Source of the DNA: an uncultured Oscillospiraceae bacterium
GTDB lineage: Bacteria; Bacillota; Clostridia; Oscillospirales; Ruminococcaceae
DNA length: 64,000 bases
Assembly (NCBI GenBank): GCA_934444765.1
Contig: CAKSDC010000007.1
Location: forward strand, 25,844-89,843
Direction of reading: 5' to 3'
Part shown: in pieces, positions 1-7,822 of the stretch
Layout: each line of letters begins with the position of its first letter
Position numbering within the stretch: position 1 is the first letter of the stretch
Position numbers and translations under genes: made by a program
Notes under the pieces: model-generated
Databases searched by the model: none
What the model was told of the DNA's origin: nothing
Seen by the model: the letters and a program-made list of their open reading frames with translations, nothing else

Positions 1-22
1 AAACAGCATTGCAAATATTATA

Positions 23-56
23 CAGAAACACATTCTAACGAATGTGCTTTCTATAT
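23..56 (-). terminator. Stem-loop downstream of TSCPD gene
   Basis: Inverted repeat (AGAAA-CACATT on one arm, AATGTG-TTTCT on the other, one bulge) just beyond the stop codon of the leftmost gene. The read-out tail on the minus strand is only moderately T-rich. Confidence 0.4.
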
Positions 57-77
57 TAGTTATTAGATTAATCATAG

Positions 78-329
78 TTACTTGATAGTCTTTAAAGCCT
101 GTGCTAATTGGTCAGGACATGAAGTTCCTCTACCACGGCAATCAGTACCCTCTATTCTGTCGATAACGTCGTCTATTTTCATGCCTTTTACTAAAGCACC
201 TATTCCTTTAAGATTTCCATTACAACCACCTACAAATGATACACTTTTGATAGTCTTAGTATCTTCATCATATTCAATAGTAATCTGTCTTGAACATACT
301 CCTTTTGGAATATAAGTAATCTGTTTCAT
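78..329 (-). CDS. TSCPD domain-containing small protein
   Basis: An 83-residue protein filled by one TSCPD domain: an N-terminal GVCSRQI segment, a central GGCNGNLKG stretch and the C-terminal GTSCPDQLAQAL block that names the family. Such small proteins (TIGR03905 type) are common in Clostridia and have no settled function. The domain also occurs at the C-terminus of some class II ribonucleotide reductases, where its cysteines are thought to matter. It lies downstream of the malic enzyme gene on the same strand, separated by a stem-loop. A good ribosome site (GAAAGGA on the minus strand) precedes the ATG. Family assignment is firm, function unknown. Confidence 0.85.
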   Translation of the reverse strand: MKQITYIPKGVCSRQITIEYDEDTKTIKSVSFVGGCNGNLKGIGALVKGMKIDDVIDRIEGTDCRGRGTSCPDQLAQALKTIK

Positions 330-356
330 ATTAATAACTTCCTTTCATATATATAA

Positions 357-417
357 AACGTTAGAACTATAGCCTCTACCCTATCTATTTATAATAGTTT
401 GCTATAGCCTCTAACGT
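357..417 (-). terminator. Stem-loop between malic enzyme and TSCPD genes
   Basis: The arms AAACGTTAGA and TCTAACGTTT, extended by CTATAG on each side of a small bulge, enclose an AT-rich loop. The arms carry two copies of ATAGCCTCTA, the repeat motif over-represented in the whole window. It probably ends or processes the malic enzyme transcript. Confidence 0.5.
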
Positions 418-435
418 TTGTTATTGTGTTTGATT

Positions 436-1611
436 TTACTTAATCTTAGCAACTCCTGATTTTATACCTGCTTCGGCTACTGCCTCTGCTACTGCATTAG
501 CAACGTTTCTGTCAAAAGCATTTGGTAGTATGTTTTCGGTACTCAGTTCACTTTCAGGAACACAGTTTGCTATAGCGTATGAAGCTGCTAACTTCATCTC
601 TTCGTTTATATCAGTAGCTCTTATCTTTAATGCACCCTTAAATATTCCTGGGAATGCTATAACGTTGTTTACCTGATTTGGGAAGTCAGAACGTCCAGTA
701 CCTACTATAAATGCTCCTGACTGTTTAGCTAAGTCAGGCATAATCTCTGGTGTGGGATTTGCCATTGCAAATATTATTGGCTTATCTGCCATGGATTTAA
801 TCATATCAGGAGTAACAAGGTTAGGTTTAGAAACTCCTATAAATGCATCTGCACCAACCATAGCGTCAGCAAGAGAACCTTTCTTATGATTTTTATTAGT
901 AATCTTAGCCATTTCATAATGAGATGGATTGGTAAAGTCATCGCCATCACAAATAATACCGTTGATATCTACCATTATAATGTCGCCCATACCTAATGTA
1001 ATAAAATGCTTAGCTATAGCACAACCTGCCGCACCTGCTCCATTGATTACTAAGGTCATATCTTTAATATTTTTATTAGCAACCTTAGAAGCGTTTATCA
1101 TACCTGCACTGGTAACTATAGCAGTACCATGTTGGTCGTCATGGAACACTGGGATATCTAACTTTTCTTTAAGTTTACGTTCTATTTCAAAACATCTTGG
1201 AGCGGAAATATCTTCTAAGTTTATACCGCCAAAACTTCCAGAGATTAATTCAATAGTTCTAACTATTTCGTCTACATCTTTAGAGGCTACACATATAGGA
1301 AAAGCGTCTACGTCTGCGAACTCCTTAAATAATGCACACTTACCTTCCATTACAGGCATAGAGGCTAAAGGTCCAATATCTCCTAAACCAAGTACTGCTG
1401 TACCGTCGGTAATAACAGCTACCAAATTATGTCTTCTTGTTAGTTCATAAGATAGTTCAGGATTTTTTTCTATCTCTAAACAAGGTTGAGCTACTCCAGG
1501 GGTATACGCATTAGATAGTTCTTCCCTACTATTTATAGAAGTTCTTGATATTACTTCTATTTTACCTTTCCACTCATAGTGTTTTTGTAATGACGATTCC
1601 ATGATATTCAT
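436..1611 (-). CDS. NAD(P)-dependent malic enzyme (malate dehydrogenase, decarboxylating)
   Basis: A 391-residue protein of the short bacterial malic enzyme type. It oxidatively decarboxylates malate to pyruvate and CO2 in the cytoplasm. The N-terminal malic domain has AYTPGVAQPC and the metal and substrate region VFHDDQHGTAIV near residues 155-167. The C-terminal NAD-binding domain has the Rossmann loop INGAGAAGCAIA near residue 190 and the TGRSDFPNQVNNV block near residue 308. Length matches the family. A perfect sigma-A promoter lies upstream, and AAGGA precedes the chosen ATG; a second ATG three codons later is possible. It is probably monocistronic, with a stem-loop after the stop. Confidence 0.93.
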   Translation of the reverse strand: MNIMESSLQKHYEWKGKIEVISRTSINSREELSNAYTPGVAQPCLEIEKNPELSYELTRRHNLVAVITDGTAVLGLGDIGPLASMPVMEGKCALFKEFADVDAFPICVASKDVDEIVRTIELISGSFGGINLEDISAPRCFEIERKLKEKLDIPVFHDDQHGTAIVTSAGMINASKVANKNIKDMTLVINGAGAAGCAIAKHFITLGMGDIIMVDINGIICDGDDFTNPSHYEMAKITNKNHKKGSLADAMVGADAFIGVSKPNLVTPDMIKSMADKPIIFAMANPTPEIMPDLAKQSGAFIVGTGRSDFPNQVNNVIAFPGIFKGALKIRATDINEEMKLAASYAIANCVPESELSTENILPNAFDRNVANAVAEAVAEAGIKSGVAKIK

Positions 1612-1651
1612 ATGTAATCAAATCCTTTCAAATATTTTACTGTTTAAGAAT

Positions 1652-1680
1652 ATTATACACCTTATTTTTTATAGTGTCAA
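1652..1680 (-). promoter_or_regulatory. Consensus sigma-A promoter for malic enzyme
   Basis: On the minus strand TTGACA (1675-1680) and TATAAT (1652-1657) are separated by exactly 17 bp. Both hexamers are perfect matches. Confidence 0.85.
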
Positions 1681-1695
1681 CACAATTATTGCCTA

Positions 1696-1724
1696 TTGAA
1701 GTTCCCAATATTTTGTGATATACT
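1696..1724 (+). promoter_or_regulatory. Sigma-A promoter for yqzL-recO
   Basis: TTGAAG (1696-1701), 17 bp, TATACT (1719-1724). It faces right and sits back to back with the malic enzyme promoter. Confidence 0.6.
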
Positions 1725-1808
1725 ATAGTAGTAAATATTTTTTTATTAGTAGCATATAATAGTACTACAAGATATCGTTATAAAAATAGTACAGAAAGGA
1801 TTTTTGCT

Positions 1809-1895
1809 ATGAGTAAAGAAATGCTTTGGGAACAGTTCTGGAAGACAGGAAAAGTTATAGATTATCTAAAATACAAAGGCTTATATTTGGAGTGA
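1809..1895 (+). CDS. yqzL: YqzL-like small protein
   Basis: A 28-residue reading frame that starts MSKEMLWEQFWKTGKV and ends at a TGA just before recO. AGAAAGGA lies 8 bases upstream of the ATG. The Trp/Phe-rich start followed by a DYLKYK segment resembles YqzL-family proteins, which sit directly before recO in Bacillus and many Clostridia; their function is unknown. The stop overlaps the ribosome site of recO, so the two are probably translationally coupled. The position and the strong ribosome site argue that it is real. Confidence 0.75.
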   Translation: MSKEMLWEQFWKTGKVIDYLKYKGLYLE

Positions 1896-1900
1896 TATAT

Positions 1901-2650
1901 TTGAAGTGCAAAGGTATAGTAATAGGCGAACGTCTATGTAATAACAATGGCAAGTTTATAGACTTTTTAACCGATGAATTTGGTATAATAGAAGTGTATC
2001 AACGAGGTACACAGTCGATTAAGAATGAAAATAGAAACAGTCTACAGATGTTTGCCTATTCTAATCTTTGTTTTGGTCTTAATAAAGACAAGATACACTA
2101 CAATGTACAATCTGCTGAACTATTAGAAGACTTTTATGGCATTCGCAACGATATAGTATACTTTGCTTTAGCCTCTTACATGGCACAAACTATAAAGTAT
2201 ACTTTAGACAAACATTCTACCGAAAGCAAAGAAGTTCTTAGACTGCTACTAAACACCCTATATTACATATCTAACGGTACACGAAACGTTGAACAGTTAA
2301 AATCGATATTTGAACTTAGACTACTATCACTATTGGGACTTGCTCCTAACCTATTAGTATGTGGACGTTGTGAACTATCTTTGGAAGACCATGCCATATA
2401 CTTTTCTATACCACAAAATAGTGCAGTATGTTCCAAATGTGCTAACATGAACGACTTTAAACTATCTAATGGAACGTTTAAAAGTTTAAGACACATAGTA
2501 TACTCCGATTTGAACAGACTGTTCAACTTTAAAGTGGACGGGCAATCTTTAAAAGAACTCTCTACTATTACAGAAAGACTATTATTATACAGTCTAAACC
2601 GAACCTTTAGCACTTTGAAATACTATAAGAGTGTTTCAAATATTAAATAA
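1901..2650 (+). CDS. recO: DNA repair protein RecO
   Basis: About 249 residues. RecO works with RecR to load RecA on SSB-coated single-stranded DNA in RecFOR recombinational repair. The N-terminal OB-fold begins LKCKGIVIGERL; the C-terminal part has a four-cysteine zinc site (CGRC near residue 152 and CSKC about 24 residues on). The TTG at 1901 is chosen because GGAG lies 8 bases upstream, within the end of yqzL, and the protein then begins like its homologues. A longer in-frame reading from 1826 only overlaps yqzL. In Bacillus recO follows era; here era lies 12 kb away. A 14-bp stem-loop follows the stop. Confidence 0.9.
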   Translation: MKCKGIVIGERLCNNNGKFIDFLTDEFGIIEVYQRGTQSIKNENRNSLQMFAYSNLCFGLNKDKIHYNVQSAELLEDFYGIRNDIVYFALASYMAQTIKYTLDKHSTESKEVLRLLLNTLYYISNGTRNVEQLKSIFELRLLSLLGLAPNLLVCGRCELSLEDHAIYFSIPQNSAVCSKCANMNDFKLSNGTFKSLRHIVYSDLNRLFNFKVDGQSLKELSTITERLLLYSLNRTFSTLKYYKSVSNIK

Positions 2651-2652
2651 CT

Positions 2653-2687
2653 TTAGAGGCTATCAACTATGTTTTGATAGCCTCTAA
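2653..2687. terminator. Bidirectional stem-loop between recO and mutS2
   Basis: Perfect 14-bp arms TTAGAGGCTATCAA (2653-2666) and TTGATAGCCTCTAA (2674-2687) around a 7-base loop, between two converging genes. It serves as shared terminator. The arms are built from the recurrent TAGAGGCTAT motif. Confidence 0.75.
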
Positions 2688-2694
2688 CTTATAA

Positions 2695-5082
2695 TTATTT
2701 TAACTCTACTATGGTTACACCGTTTTCGCCCTCACCATACAGACCAAGTCTGAAACTTTTAACTGATGGGTGATTTTTTAATCGGTTATGAACTGCTTGT
2801 CTTAATACGCCTGTTCCCTTACCGTGTATGATAGTTACGGTTTTAAGTCCAGACATTACAGCGTTATCTATAAAGGCATCCATTTGATATACTCCCTCAT
2901 CAGAAGCACAACCACGAATGTCACACTCAGTGGAAATCTCTCGGTTTAGTCTGCTAATGGACTTTTTAGACACTCTACCTTTAGACTGTTCTTTCTGTCT
3001 ATCTTTTTTGTCGTCTAATAGTCTAATAGAAGATAGTTCTACTTTAGTACGCATCATACCTATTAATACGAATACCATATCATTTTTATCAGGAAGCGTT
3101 AATACAGTTCCTTTTTTATTCAAGGTAGTGATATATACGCTATCACCAGTCTTTAACTTTCTTGGAAGAGTGTATTCTTCATCAAAGTTTAAACGTTGGG
3201 TAACAGGATTTGCAGTATCGTACATCTTGTTAAAATAACCTTTAGAGTTCTTTTTGATATTAGTAACCTGTTCACTAAAGTTAGCTTTATTCTGTTGGTG
3301 TCTAATACTTTCAAGTTCTTCTATTAAGGCGTTAGACTGTGCTTTAGTACGTTCTATAATAGTCATAGCGGTAAGACGTGCATTTTCTATTTCTTTATCT
3401 TTAGCCTCTTGAACTTCTTTTAACTGTTCTCTAACCTTTTCAGCCTTTTCCTTAGCCTCTAAACGAAGACTTTCAATCTCTTGACTTTTATTTTCAAGTT
3501 CAATTCTTGCAGTTTCTAACTTTTCGATGAGTTTTTCAAAGTGTTTGCTATCATCATCTATTAAAGTTTTAGCATAGTCTATTACATCGTTAGGCATACC
3601 TAAAGACTTAGAAATCTCAAAAGCGTTAGACTTACCAGGAGAACCTATAATAATTCTATACGTAGGCTTCATAGTGGTAATATCGAACTCACAAGAAGCA
3701 TTTTCAACGTTAGGAGTATTCAAAGCGTACATCTTTAATTCTTGATAGTGAGTAGTTACCATTAGTTTGGAATTTTTAGACTTCAGCTTTTCTATTACAG
3801 ATATTGCTAATGCAGAACCCTCTAAAGGGTCAGTACCAGAACCTAATTCGTCTATTATGATTAAAGAACGTTCATTAGCTACGTTAATAATATTTATAAC
3901 GTTGGTAGTATGTGCCGAAAACGTAGATAGACTTTCTTCTATACTTTGATTATCTCCAATATCTACCAATATGTTATCGAATACCGAAACTCTACTTCCC
4001 TCTGCTACAGGTATCATAAGACCGCACATAGTCATAGCAGTTAATAGACCTACAGTCTTTAAAGCTACAGTCTTACCACCAGTATTAGAACCAGTAAGTA
4101 TTAAGCAATCATAAGTTTCGCCTAAAGATATATTAATAGGTACTACCTTGTTTTTATCTATTAATGGGTGACGTGCCTTGATTAAGTCTATGATACCGTC
4201 ATCGGATAGTTTAGGAACGGTAGCTTTCATTTTAATACCTAAACTTGATTTTGCAAAGTACAAGTTTAGAGTAGCACATACTTCATAGTTTTCTATTATA
4301 GTTTCGGAACACTCACCACACATAGCACTAAGTTCTTGAATGATACGTTCTATCTCTTCTTGCTCTTTGCTTTGTAGGAGTTTGATTTCATTGTTAGCCT
4401 CTACCACCGAAACAGGTTCTATGAATATAGTCTGTCCAGTAGCTGAGGTGTCATGTACTAAACCTTTGACTTCTCCACGACATTCTGCCTTTACAGGAAG
4501 TACAAATCTACCGTCACGGATAGTGACTATGCTATCCTGCAAGCACTTTTGGACGCTTTCGGAACGTATCATCTTATCCAAAGAAGAACGTAGATTTATA
4601 CCAGCTTTAGCAATCTTTCTTCTAATAGAGGCTAACGTTGGACTTGCACTATCTGAAAGTTCATCTTCGGTAAGTATGGAATTTTCTAATCTATCTCTTA
4701 GATACTTATTATCCATAAGTCTTGAAAATAGATAGTCTAAATCGGTTTCCATACCCTCACAATGTTTGTACCAATCACATAAAGAGGCTATCTGTTGTAA
4801 TAGTTGAAGTATGTTAAGCATCTCTCTAAGTGACAGTATACCACCAGAACTTGCTCTTCTTAATGAAGGGCATACGTCTTTAAAGTTCATAAAAGACGGA
4901 GTACCAAACTTAACGGAAAGTTCAAATGCTTGAGAAGTCTTTTGTAACTCATCTAAAACGGTTTGATAGTCAGAAGAAGGTTCTATACTTAAAGCCATCT
5001 GTTTAGACTTTTCGTTGGAACATTCAGCGGATAGTCTTTCTAAAATTTTATTTAGTTCTAAAGTAGTGTAATACTTATTCAT
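2695..5082 (-). CDS. mutS2: MutS2 family endonuclease / ATPase
   Basis: A 795-residue protein, the usual MutS2 length. The MutS core carries the Walker A segment TGSNTGGKTVALKT near residues 333-346 and the Walker B/signature region IIIDELGSGTDPLEGSAL near 412. A charged coiled coil follows (about 520-620), then a C-terminal Smr nuclease domain with DIRGCASDEG and IHGKGTGVLRQ. MutS2 limits recombination or acts on stalled and collided ribosomes, depending on species; it does not do mismatch repair. The promoter TTGACT-17-TACAAT overlaps the end of the upstream mrr-like gene. Confidence 0.95.
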   Translation of the reverse strand: MNKYYTTLELNKILERLSAECSNEKSKQMALSIEPSSDYQTVLDELQKTSQAFELSVKFGTPSFMNFKDVCPSLRRASSGGILSLREMLNILQLLQQIASLCDWYKHCEGMETDLDYLFSRLMDNKYLRDRLENSILTEDELSDSASPTLASIRRKIAKAGINLRSSLDKMIRSESVQKCLQDSIVTIRDGRFVLPVKAECRGEVKGLVHDTSATGQTIFIEPVSVVEANNEIKLLQSKEQEEIERIIQELSAMCGECSETIIENYEVCATLNLYFAKSSLGIKMKATVPKLSDDGIIDLIKARHPLIDKNKVVPINISLGETYDCLILTGSNTGGKTVALKTVGLLTAMTMCGLMIPVAEGSRVSVFDNILVDIGDNQSIEESLSTFSAHTTNVINIINVANERSLIIIDELGSGTDPLEGSALAISVIEKLKSKNSKLMVTTHYQELKMYALNTPNVENASCEFDITTMKPTYRIIIGSPGKSNAFEISKSLGMPNDVIDYAKTLIDDDSKHFEKLIEKLETARIELENKSQEIESLRLEAKEKAEKVREQLKEVQEAKDKEIENARLTAMTIIERTKAQSNALIEELESIRHQQNKANFSEQVTNIKKNSKGYFNKMYDTANPVTQRLNFDEEYTLPRKLKTGDSVYITTLNKKGTVLTLPDKNDMVFVLIGMMRTKVELSSIRLLDDKKDRQKEQSKGRVSKKSISRLNREISTECDIRGCASDEGVYQMDAFIDNAVMSGLKTVTIIHGKGTGVLRQAVHNRLKNHPSVKSFRLGLYGEGENGVTIVELK

Positions 5083-5124
5083 ATATATTCAACTCCAATC
5101 TAATATTTAGCAGTTACGATAAGT

Positions 5125-5153
5125 ATTGTATCACACTAAAAGGAAATAGTCAA
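5125..5153 (-). promoter_or_regulatory. Sigma-A promoter for mutS2
   Basis: On the minus strand TTGACT (5148-5153), 17 bp, TACAAT (5125-5130). The -35 box overlaps the stop codon of the upstream nuclease gene. Confidence 0.65.
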
Positions 5154-6088
5154 CAGTCATTAGAAAAAAAATCAGTATTTAGTTTTTTAACGGTATATAT
5201 TTTTTCGATAGTAATACCAACTTCATACTCTATCATAAGACTGGCTAACTGTCTACCGTCTACTAATACTACCCTTGTAGTGTGTTGTTTTTGAGCATAT
5301 TCTTTGGCGTTTTGCGTGAACTTAGCCGTGGTAATCAATAATCCCTTACCTGCCCCTTGACCTGCTAAAGCTCCTACAAACTTTTGAACCTCTGGTCTAC
5401 CTATGGAAGTATCTAAAGCGTATCTTTTAGCCTGAATATATATGTTACTAAAGCCAAGTTTATCTTCTCTAATTATTCCGTCTATGCCCTCATCACCTAC
5501 TTGACCAGTAACTATTCCGCAATCGTCAAGACTACCACCATAACCCATTTTTTTAAGAAGTTCTACTACAAGATGTTCAAAAAACTTAGGGGATTTTTTA
5601 ATAATCTCTTGTAGGATAGTATCTATTAACTCTTCCTTGCTTTGATAGTATGCTAAGTCCATTTTATCTAATGGGGAATAGTCTTCTAAATAGTCTACTT
5701 TAGCACTCTCCTCTTGAAATTCATCTAAAGAAAAGTCTTCATCGGTTCGATAGTTTACGAACTTACAGAATGAAGGAAATCTTTTTAAGTATTCATTATC
5801 TATAACTGAGTTATCTTGTAAAGCCATTAATCCTGTAGAGGTTATTCTGTACAAACCTTTAGATACTCTTTCCACTAAACCAGCTTTTATTAAGTATACT
5901 TTAGTCCAACCCACTCTGCAATTGAACAGTGTTTGCGTCTGACTTGGAGTAAGTATTTTTAATTCTTCTTTAGAGATATTGTTACTACTTGAGATATAGT
6001 CTTTAATATCTTTAAAGTTATAACAGTTTCCGTCCCTAATACATTCCAGAAAACTATTATACATTTCGTCATACTTTGGTATGGACAT
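5150..6088 (-). CDS. Mrr-like restriction endonuclease (type IV, modification-dependent)
   Basis: A 312-residue protein with the E. coli Mrr layout. The N-terminal winged-helix Mrr_N domain spans about 1-95 (TKVYLIKAGLVERVSKGLYRIT); a linker follows, and the C-terminal PD-(D/E)xK catalytic domain runs from about 165 to 300. Catalytic residues are visible: GDEGIDG with Asp203 and IQAKRY with the Q-x-K at 219-221. Mrr enzymes cut DNA carrying foreign adenine or cytosine methylation and act in the cytoplasm as defence. No methylase gene accompanies it, which fits a type IV enzyme. All core motifs look intact. It is divergent from the hydrolase gene at 6210. Confidence 0.88.
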   Translation of the reverse strand: MSIPKYDEMYNSFLECIRDGNCYNFKDIKDYISSSNNISKEELKILTPSQTQTLFNCRVGWTKVYLIKAGLVERVSKGLYRITSTGLMALQDNSVIDNEYLKRFPSFCKFVNYRTDEDFSLDEFQEESAKVDYLEDYSPLDKMDLAYYQSKEELIDTILQEIIKKSPKFFEHLVVELLKKMGYGGSLDDCGIVTGQVGDEGIDGIIREDKLGFSNIYIQAKRYALDTSIGRPEVQKFVGALAGQGAGKGLLITTAKFTQNAKEYAQKQHTTRVVLVDGRQLASLMIEYEVGITIEKIYTVKKLNTDFFSNDC

Positions 6089-6143
6089 TTAAACACTTCC
6101 TAACTTGTAAAATCCAAAAAGCACCACAAATATTTACTTCCTA

Positions 6144-6172
6144 TTGAACTATACTATAGTATGTAGTATAAT
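6144..6172 (+). promoter_or_regulatory. Sigma-A promoter for isochorismatase-like gene
   Basis: TTGAAC (6144-6149), 17 bp, TATAAT (6167-6172), about 38 bp before the start codon at 6210. Confidence 0.7.
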
Positions 6173-6209
6173 GATACTATAACACATTCAAAAAAGGAGT
6201 AAACAGAGT

Positions 6210-6767
6210 ATGTGTACTTTAAACTTAATAGTAGATATGCAAAACGCATACCTACCCAATCAACCTTGGGAATGTCCAAACATTATGGAAGTTATCCCAA
6301 ATATAGAACTACTATGTCAGCACGCCTCTAACAGTGACAGTTCTAATAGTATAGTGTTTACCCGATATATAGCCTCTACTAATCCTGTAGGTACTTGGAA
6401 ATACTATAATCAAAAATATTATGATATCAATAGTTCTAAATATCTAAACGAAATTATAGAGGCTTTAAAACCATATACTAAAAAATATCCTGTATATGAT
6501 AAGTCTACCTATTCATGCTATGCAGATAGCACACTGAAAAGCATAATAGACCAATACGATACTATATCAATCTGTGGAGTGGTTGCAGACTGTTGCATAC
6601 TATCCACTATGCTATCGCTAATAGATACCGGTAAACAGATAGTATACCTAAACGATGCTATAGGCGAATACGGTAAAGGCTCTAAACAAGCAGTAGATAA
6701 CATAGTTAAAAATATGAGCATACACGTTAAGTCGCTATCCGTTAAAGAGTATCTTAACACTATATAA
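6210..6767 (+). CDS. Isochorismatase-like cysteine hydrolase
   Basis: A 185-residue cytoplasmic protein of the isochorismatase/nicotinamidase superfamily. The triad fits the family: Asp near residue 9 (LIVDMQNAY), Lys in YDKSTYSCY near 95, and the nucleophilic Cys in GVVADCCIL near 125-130, with the usual cis-peptide position before it. Substrates in this fold range from nicotinamide to N-carbamoyl compounds, and nothing here chooses between them. AAGGAG lies before the ATG. It stands alone between divergent mrr and a repeat-rich gap. Confidence 0.8.
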   Translation: MCTLNLIVDMQNAYLPNQPWECPNIMEVIPNIELLCQHASNSDSSNSIVFTRYIASTNPVGTWKYYNQKYYDINSSKYLNEIIEALKPYTKKYPVYDKSTYSCYADSTLKSIIDQYDTISICGVVADCCILSTMLSLIDTGKQIVYLNDAIGEYGKGSKQAVDNIVKNMSIHVKSLSVKEYLNTI

Positions 6768-6769
6768 TA

Positions 6770-6958
6770 TTGTGCAATATGCACAAAAGAGTTGGTATCT
6801 CCCCCACTGGGCGTTTGATAATATTGCACAAATTAGAGGCTATAGCCTCTAAAAATGCGAATATCTACTCTAAAATTGAAACTATAATACTATTTTAGTC
6901 ATAGTGTACAAAACATCTCGTATCCAGCCCTAATGTTGATTGATAATTATGCACAAAG
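6770..6958. repeat. Intergenic cluster of short palindromes and GCACAA repeats
   Basis: A 190-bp non-coding gap. TTGTGCAATATGCACAA (6770-6786) is palindromic; ATATTGCACAA (6821-6831) is its inverted partner, and ATTATGCACAA recurs at about 6948-6958. A perfect 20-bp palindrome (6833-6852) is made of two TAGAGGCTA half-sites. Stretches ending in TTGATAAT-(A)T-GCACAAA occur twice. It looks like a small repeat element or its remains. I see no coding frame. Confidence 0.6.
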
Positions 6959-6959
6959 A

Positions 6960-7628
6960 CTATTCATCAAGAGGTACTACTTCATCAAACAGTACTGAAA
7001 AACGTGGTGGAATAAATCTATTTTCATGACACTTTCCAAAGAACCAATGTTTAAACTCACACTTTTCCTTAATCTGTTCAAAAAAAGCGTCGCACTCTAA
7101 ACGGTGGAACATATCTATTCCTAAGCATAGTTTTATAGAAGATGGTGGTTCGTGAGTGATTACATAGTCCAACTTGTAATCGTTAGCTATTAGATTATTT
7201 ACACCTTCCAATACTTCTTCTGGAGTAGGTTCTTCTTGTGGATACCAACTGTTAGCCTCTTTACGAATTTCTATGTCGTCACTATGTCCGCCACCAAATG
7301 TGAATATTTTTTTATCTTCTATGGTGTACACCTGACCACGCATAAGGTGTATTACATTATCCGATATGATACGTGCTTTAGCACCACACCAATTTTGAGT
7401 AGGATATGAATACAACAGATTAAAGTTTTCGTGACAACCGTCTACGAATGCCACATTAAATTTCAAGTCAGAAAGTCTTTTTAGATTAGCTCTCTCCTGA
7501 CGGCTTCCGTCCCAAATAAAGCCAAAGTCTCCACATACTATGAGAGTATCATTTCTTTTAAGCCTCTTAATAGACTTTTCTTTAAAGCGTTCAAAGTTGC
7601 CATGAGTATCTCCAGTAACGTATATCAA
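6960..7628 (-). CDS. Calcineurin-like metallophosphoesterase
   Basis: A 222-residue phosphoesterase with the dinuclear-metal motifs in order: GDTHG at the N-terminus, CGDFGF near residue 32, GCHEN (in place of the usual GNHE) near 63, and ITHEPP near 157, followed by a late FGKCHEN. The substrate is not predictable; small cytoplasmic members act on phosphodiesters or protein phosphates. The TTG at 7628 is preferred because AGGAG lies 8 bases upstream and the protein then starts MIYVTGDTHG. A TTG six codons earlier would sit within the ribosome site. Confidence 0.82.
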   Translation of the reverse strand: MIYVTGDTHGNFERFKEKSIKRLKRNDTLIVCGDFGFIWDGSRQERANLKRLSDLKFNVAFVDGCHENFNLLYSYPTQNWCGAKARIISDNVIHLMRGQVYTIEDKKIFTFGGGHSDDIEIRKEANSWYPQEEPTPEEVLEGVNNLIANDYKLDYVITHEPPSSIKLCLGIDMFHRLECDAFFEQIKEKCEFKHWFFGKCHENRFIPPRFSVLFDEVVPLDE

Positions 7629-7822
7629 AATTATTACTCCTTTCAAATAATAGTACCCTACTATTTTAACATATTTTCTAAATAGGGTAAATATATTTTG
7701 TAAAAAATTTTTTGAAATTTTTTTTGAAAATCTCTTTAATTGGTGCTAAAAATTTGATATAATAGTATTATTCACATTAGAAAAATAATATCTTTAATAC
7801 ATTCACGGAGGTTTTATAATAT

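Noticed and set aside
1826..1900. N-terminal extension of RecO starting at a TTG at 1826
   Set aside because: It overlaps yqzL in another frame, has no ribosome site, and adds residues not found in RecO; the TTG at 1901 has GGAG at the right distance.
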